In this document: positions 15,123 to 18,019 of the stretch, piece after piece | Layout of the letters: each line of letters opens with the position of its first letter | Numbering within the stretch: position 1 is the stretch's first letter | From: JABHVE01 sp047517625 | GTDB lineage: Bacteria > Pseudomonadota > Alphaproteobacteria > UBA2966 > CAIVPW01 | Assembly (NCBI GenBank): GCA_047517625.1 | Contig: JAKZSO010000049.1 | Span: forward strand, 1 to 18,019 | Direction of reading: 5' to 3' | DNA: 18,019 nt | Notes under the pieces: generated by a model | What the model was told of the DNA's origin: nothing | Database searches by the model: none | What the model saw: the letters and a program-made list of their open reading frames with translations, nothing else | Program-made: the position numbers and the translations under genes

Positions 15123-16353
15123 GCCGGATCGCCTCCACCGGTTCCAGGCGCATTGCCCGCCATGCCGGATAGAAAGCGCTGACGATGGTCGCGGCCAGCA
15201 TCCCCAACACGGTGATCAGCAAATGGTTGGTGTCGATTTCGGCAAAGATGATCACGTCCAAATAGAATTCGCCCATAATTTCCACCAGCTCCGGATCCAT
15301 CATCTTGGAAAGATCGATACCGGTTCGGCCAAACCACGCCACCAGTCCCAAGCCGCCCGCGGTGCCGACGGCGGTGCCCAAAAGGCCCAAAAAAATCGCC
15401 TCGATCAAAACGACCGCGCCGATAGCGCCCGTCCTGGTACCCATGGCCATCAGCACACCGAATTCCCTGGTCCGCTGCAGCATCGAAACCAACACGGTGT
15501 TGATGACCCCGGACATCACGATCAGCACTACGATGCTGATAAAGATGTACATGAAGCCGTTATCCAAATTGACCATCTGGCGAATGATGGGGCTGATTTC
15601 TTCCCACTCCATGAGCGCAAGGTCTTCGGGCTCTAACACCTGCCGCAATTCGGCGGCAATTTGGTGGAGGTCGGATTCCGGCACCTGGGCCACAAGATCG
15701 GTAATGCGTCCCTCCATCACCAACAATTCCTGGGCGGATGCCAAAGGCACCATGACCATGGCTTGGTCGATGATGGGGTCGCCGGTTTTCACCAGCCCGA
15801 CGATCTCGAATTTGTCCGCGGCCAAGGCGCCTCGGCGGTCCTGGGTCAACAGCACGATTTCGTCTCCCAGTCCCAGGCCAAGCTTGTCGGCACCCTTGGC
15901 GCCCAGCACCGCCGTGAATTCATCCCCGGGCTCCAAAAAACGACCGGCGGAAATTTTTTCATCCAGAGTGGTGACCAGCGGTTCCCGGGCCGGGTCCATG
16001 CCCACCAGCATCATGCCGGTGGAGGTTTCTTCCCCCGTCGACAAAGCAAAACTGGAAAGCCGGGTGGTCCAGGTTTCGATGCCGGCGGATTCGATCGCCG
16101 CCACCAGCACCGATTGGTCGGCGATGTTGGTCTCGAGCTTGGGGTGGTCGAAAAAGTCGGCCCGATGAACCTGGAAGCTGCCGGTCATCAACGCGCGAAA
16201 ATTCGCCATCATGTTGTTGTGGCTGCCGTCGTTGAATCCCCAAATGAACAGCAGCGCCACCAGGCCGATGGCCACCGACAAAACAGTGATCAGACTGCGC
16301 CGGCGATTGCGGACGACATTGCGCCAGGCGATGGCGAACAGGGTGCCGCTCAC
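15115..16353 (-). CDS. FtsX/LolCE-like ABC permease (first of pair)
   Basis: The 412-residue product starts at GTG 16353, overlapping the LolA-like gene stop by four bases (GTGA). It has a basic N-terminal segment (RNVVRNRRRS), TM1 (21-40), a periplasmic domain (about 41-265), TM2 (267-291), TM3 (about 311-340) and TM4 (about 376-395). The cytoplasmic REFGVLMAMGTRTG (297-310) and the ending PAWRAMRLEPVEAIRHV are typical of LolC/LolE and MacB permeases. The sequence differs clearly from the second permease in the periplasmic domain, so the pair is probably an unequal dimer like LolCE. No LolC hook can be assigned by eye. Confidence 0.93.
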   Translation of the reverse strand: MSGTLFAIAWRNVVRNRRRSLITVLSVAIGLVALLFIWGFNDGSHNNMMANFRALMTGSFQVHRADFFDHPKLETNIADQSVLVAAIESAGIETWTTRLSSFALSTGEETSTGMMLVGMDPAREPLVTTLDEKISAGRFLEPGDEFTAVLGAKGADKLGLGLGDEIVLLTQDRRGALAADKFEIVGLVKTGDPIIDQAMVMVPLASAQELLVMEGRITDLVAQVPESDLHQIAAELRQVLEPEDLALMEWEEISPIIRQMVNLDNGFMYIFISIVVLIVMSGVINTVLVSMLQRTREFGVLMAMGTRTGAIGAVVLIEAIFLGLLGTAVGTAGGLGLVAWFGRTGIDLSKMMDPELVEIMGEFYLDVIIFAEIDTNHLLITVLGMLAATIVSAFYPAWRAMRLEPVEAIRHV

Positions 16354-17135
16354 CGGGCTCTCCGGCTCAAATTGGCGCGGGTGAAAATGTCATCCGCGAT
16401 GGGTTGGTCGAAGGTCATGGCTTCGATGAACATCACGGTTTTATGGCCGGGCTGGGTTTCTGGAATCATCTCCATCTTGGCGGGGGCCAGCCTGCCGCCC
16501 AATTCCTGGATATCCGAAAAAATCAGTGACCGGATCAGGACCCCGTCTTCATCAAAAAAATGCTGGCTGACGGGAATGCCGTCCGTGCGCACCTGCAAGA
16601 TCACCTTGCCCCAAACCACGGCCGCGTCTTCATGGGCCACGGACTCAATGGTCACCACCTCGACGAGACCATCATCATCCAATTCCCTCCAAGTGATCGT
16701 GTTGTCGTAATCGTTCACCGCCGATGATTGGTTGACCAGATCATCGTTGGTGAAATCGGATCCCATCCATGAATTCAGCATCATCGCCGGCGGGATTTTG
16801 ATATCCCGCTCTAAATTCGGCAGGTACATCCACAAATTTCCCTCCACTTTCAGGAAGGTTGTGTCGCGGTCCCGGCGCGGCGACAAAATGTGGATAAACG
16901 AGCGGTCGCCGACGCGGTCATCCCAGCTTTGCATGACCACTTCCCGGTCACTTTCTCCCGGACGGCTGACCACCATGCGATAGGTGGCGGTGTTGGTTTC
17001 AGCTCTGGTCCGGTCTTCCATGGAGCGGATAAAGGCGTCTGCCGCTTCGTCAGCCCATGTCGGCGCGACCCCAGCAGCGCCGAGGACGGCGGCCACCATC
17101 CATATTCGCAGAAACGACTTTCTGGAAATCTTCAT
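16350..17135 (-). CDS. LolA-like periplasmic lipoprotein-sorting family protein
   Basis: The 261-residue product starts with a clear Sec signal, MKISRKSFLRIWMVAAVLGA to PTWA, with cleavage after about Ala28 and no lipobox Cys, so it should be soluble in the periplasm. The mature part resembles the LolA-like 'outer membrane lipoprotein-sorting' family (LolA_like, PF17131, by recall). It shows LWMYLPNLERDIKIPP (101-116) and SWMGSDFTNDDL (122-133), which are typical signatures. It is longer than true LolA (about 180-200 mature residues) and not its ortholog. As first gene of the unit it is the probable shuttle that takes a hydrophobic group from the permeases to the outer membrane. ATG 17135 is preferred over the upstream ATG at 17207 because only it begins a signal peptide. 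Confidence 0.88.
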   Translation of the reverse strand: MKISRKSFLRIWMVAAVLGAAGVAPTWADEAADAFIRSMEDRTRAETNTATYRMVVSRPGESDREVVMQSWDDRVGDRSFIHILSPRRDRDTTFLKVEGNLWMYLPNLERDIKIPPAMMLNSWMGSDFTNDDLVNQSSAVNDYDNTITWRELDDDGLVEVVTIESVAHEDAAVVWGKVILQVRTDGIPVSQHFFDEDGVLIRSLIFSDIQELGGRLAPAKMEMIPETQPGHKTVMFIEAMTFDQPIADDIFTRANLSRRAR

Positions 17136-17159
17136 CACACGCACCACATGATTGGACCA

Positions 17160-17210
17160 CTTATAGGGTCTTGCGCCAACCTTGCAAGTCGGCCAGCAAC
17201 TTTCCATACT
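17160..17210. promoter_or_regulatory. Divergent promoter pair sharing a palindromic -35 hexamer
   Basis: TTGCAA at 17182-17187 is its own reverse complement. On the minus strand it is followed after 16 nt by TATAAG (17165-17160), putting transcription start roughly 18 nt before the LolA-like gene. On the plus strand it is followed after 17 nt by CATACT (17205-17210), putting transcription start at about the ATG 17218 of the J-domain gene, which would then be nearly leaderless. If both are used, polymerase could serve only one direction at a time. Confidence 0.4.
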
Positions 17211-17217
17211 TCAATAT

Positions 17218-17784
17218 ATGGGCAGGCGAAAAAGACTTCTCAACTGGGACGAGGGCGATTCTTTGCGCCAGTGCGACTGGGCTGGCTGCAAGGACCATGC
17301 GACCCACCGGACCCCGCAATCGCCTGAGCGAATGGACGCATATCGCTGGCTTTGCAACGACCACGCCCGGGAATTCAACGCCGATTGGAATTTCTTCGGC
17401 GATATGTCACGGGCGGAGATCGAGCGCTTTCAAAAAGACGACGTTACCGGCCACCGGCCGACCTGGCCGGTGGGAACCGGACCGATCGCCCAGGCGATCA
17501 ATGGCAAATACCGCGACCATTTCGGCGTCTTCACACGGGAAGGCATTCAGTTTCCCGGCGAGGCAGGGCCGAACGCCCCACGCCAGCCCGAACCCGAAGA
17601 ACGCCGGGCGCTGGCCCGCCTGAACTTGCGCCCGGATTCGAGCCTTGAGGAAATCAAAAACCGGTATAAGAAACTGGTCAAACGCATCCACCCGGATTTG
17701 CACGGCGGTGACAAACGCAGCGAGGAGCAACTGAAAGACGTGAACGAAGCCTATTCGCACCTGATTGCCCGGGCCCAATCGTGA
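17218..17784 (+). CDS. J-domain protein with N-terminal Cys/His cluster, cobS neighbour
   Basis: The 188-residue product ends in a J domain (about 130-185). It shows ALARLNLRPDSSLEEIKNRY, the helix KKLVKRI, the HPD motif (158-160) needed to stimulate DnaK, and NEAYSHL. The N-terminal half has possible zinc ligands Cys19, Cys24, Cys46 and His49 in CDWAGC and WLCNDHAREFN, followed by the family-typical NADWNFFGDMSRAEIE and VTGHRPTWPVG. No G/F region or DnaJ zinc finger is present, so it is a specialised co-chaperone, not DnaJ itself. It lies 10 nt before cobS, an order seen in many alphaproteobacteria, which suggests, without proof, help in assembling the cobaltochelatase. ATG 17218 was chosen over 17182 because MGRRKR is typical and 17182 precedes the proposed -10 box. 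Confidence 0.92.
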   Translation: MGRRKRLLNWDEGDSLRQCDWAGCKDHATHRTPQSPERMDAYRWLCNDHAREFNADWNFFGDMSRAEIERFQKDDVTGHRPTWPVGTGPIAQAINGKYRDHFGVFTREGIQFPGEAGPNAPRQPEPEERRALARLNLRPDSSLEEIKNRYKKLVKRIHPDLHGGDKRSEEQLKDVNEAYSHLIARAQS

Positions 17785-17794
17785 CGGCGCCAAC

Positions 17795-18019
17795 ATGACC
17801 ACTCACGCGGCCGAAACCCGGGACTATTTGCAGGCGACCCCCGACATTACGGTGGACGCCCGCCAGATTTTTGGCATCGACACGGATTTCCAAGTCCCCG
17901 CGTTTTCCGCGCCCAACGAACATGTGCCAGCCATCGACGAGGCCTATCAGTTCGACCGGGAAACCACCTTGGCCATTTTATCGGGGTTCGCCCACAACCG
18001 CCGGGTCATGATCCAGGGC
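17795..18019 (+). CDS. cobS: Cobaltochelatase subunit CobS, 5' part
   Basis: The frame gives 75 residues and runs off the window. It reads DARQIFGIDTDFQVPAFSAP, then HVPAIDEAYQFDRETTLAIL and SGFAHNRRVMIQG, the characteristic N-terminus of CobS. The next residues should be the Walker A of its AAA+ domain. CobS and CobT form the ATPase that, with CobN, inserts cobalt into hydrogenobyrinate a,c-diamide in the aerobic cobalamin pathway. It starts 10 nt after the J-domain gene and is probably in its operon. The sequence shows no cobalamin riboswitch just upstream. Confidence 0.96.
   Translation, partial: MTTHAAETRDYLQATPDITVDARQIFGIDTDFQVPAFSAPNEHVPAIDEAYQFDRETTLAILSGFAHNRRVMIQG

Noticed and set aside
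13794..16710. Long plus-strand frames opposite the permease genes (13794-14639, 15305-16168, 15661-16710)
   Set aside because: Shadows rich in His, Gln and Arg or Ser and Pro, opposite clear FtsX-type genes.

Overview
The window reads as chromosomal DNA of an alphaproteobacterium, probably of the Rhodospirillales type. The basis is moderately high GC, many GTG starts, a DUF2336 protein, a J-domain protein directly before cobS, and an argB / HAD nucleotidase / dapD / dapE / truA / fmt / def order familiar from that class. This is an inference from gene content; no database was consulted.

Left part (1-6067). A ~296 bp non-autonomous inverted-repeat element (MITE-like) lies directly before argB (arginine biosynthesis). 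Convergent to argB is a three-gene minus-strand set. It consists of an EAL phosphodiesterase gene broken by a one-base indel in an A8 run, a PAS-PAS-GAF-GGDEF diguanylate cyclase with intact active and inhibitory sites, and a DUF2336 protein whose frame runs about 330 bp antisense into argB.

Middle (6071-11764). A HAD-family pyrimidine 5'-nucleotidase gene, frameshifted by one base, precedes dapD and dapE (succinylase branch of lysine/DAP synthesis). Two near-identical promoter-like repeats, each with a GTGC/GCAC palindrome in its spacer, sit before dapD. A five-helix membrane protein of unknown function overlaps the dapE end and meets truA tail to tail. On the minus strand def, fmt and truA form a compact set (peptide deformylase, Met-tRNA formyltransferase, tRNA pseudouridine synthase). 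A small palindromic repeat element separates def from the next gene upstream.

Right part (11955-17135). Five tightly packed minus-strand genes encode a LolA-like periplasmic protein, two FtsX/LolCE-like permeases, a LolD-like ATPase and an outer-membrane beta-barrel protein. Together they look like a complete inner-membrane, periplasm and outer-membrane path for a hydrophobic substrate or lipoprotein. It is distinct from canonical Lol and has no evident cargo gene. This is the best candidate for an under-described system here.

Far right (17218-18019). A divergent J-domain protein and the 5' end of cobS (cobaltochelatase, aerobic cobalamin synthesis) follow. The two divergent units may share one palindromic -35 element. 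No tRNA, rRNA, CRISPR array, phage gene or complete insertion sequence was seen.
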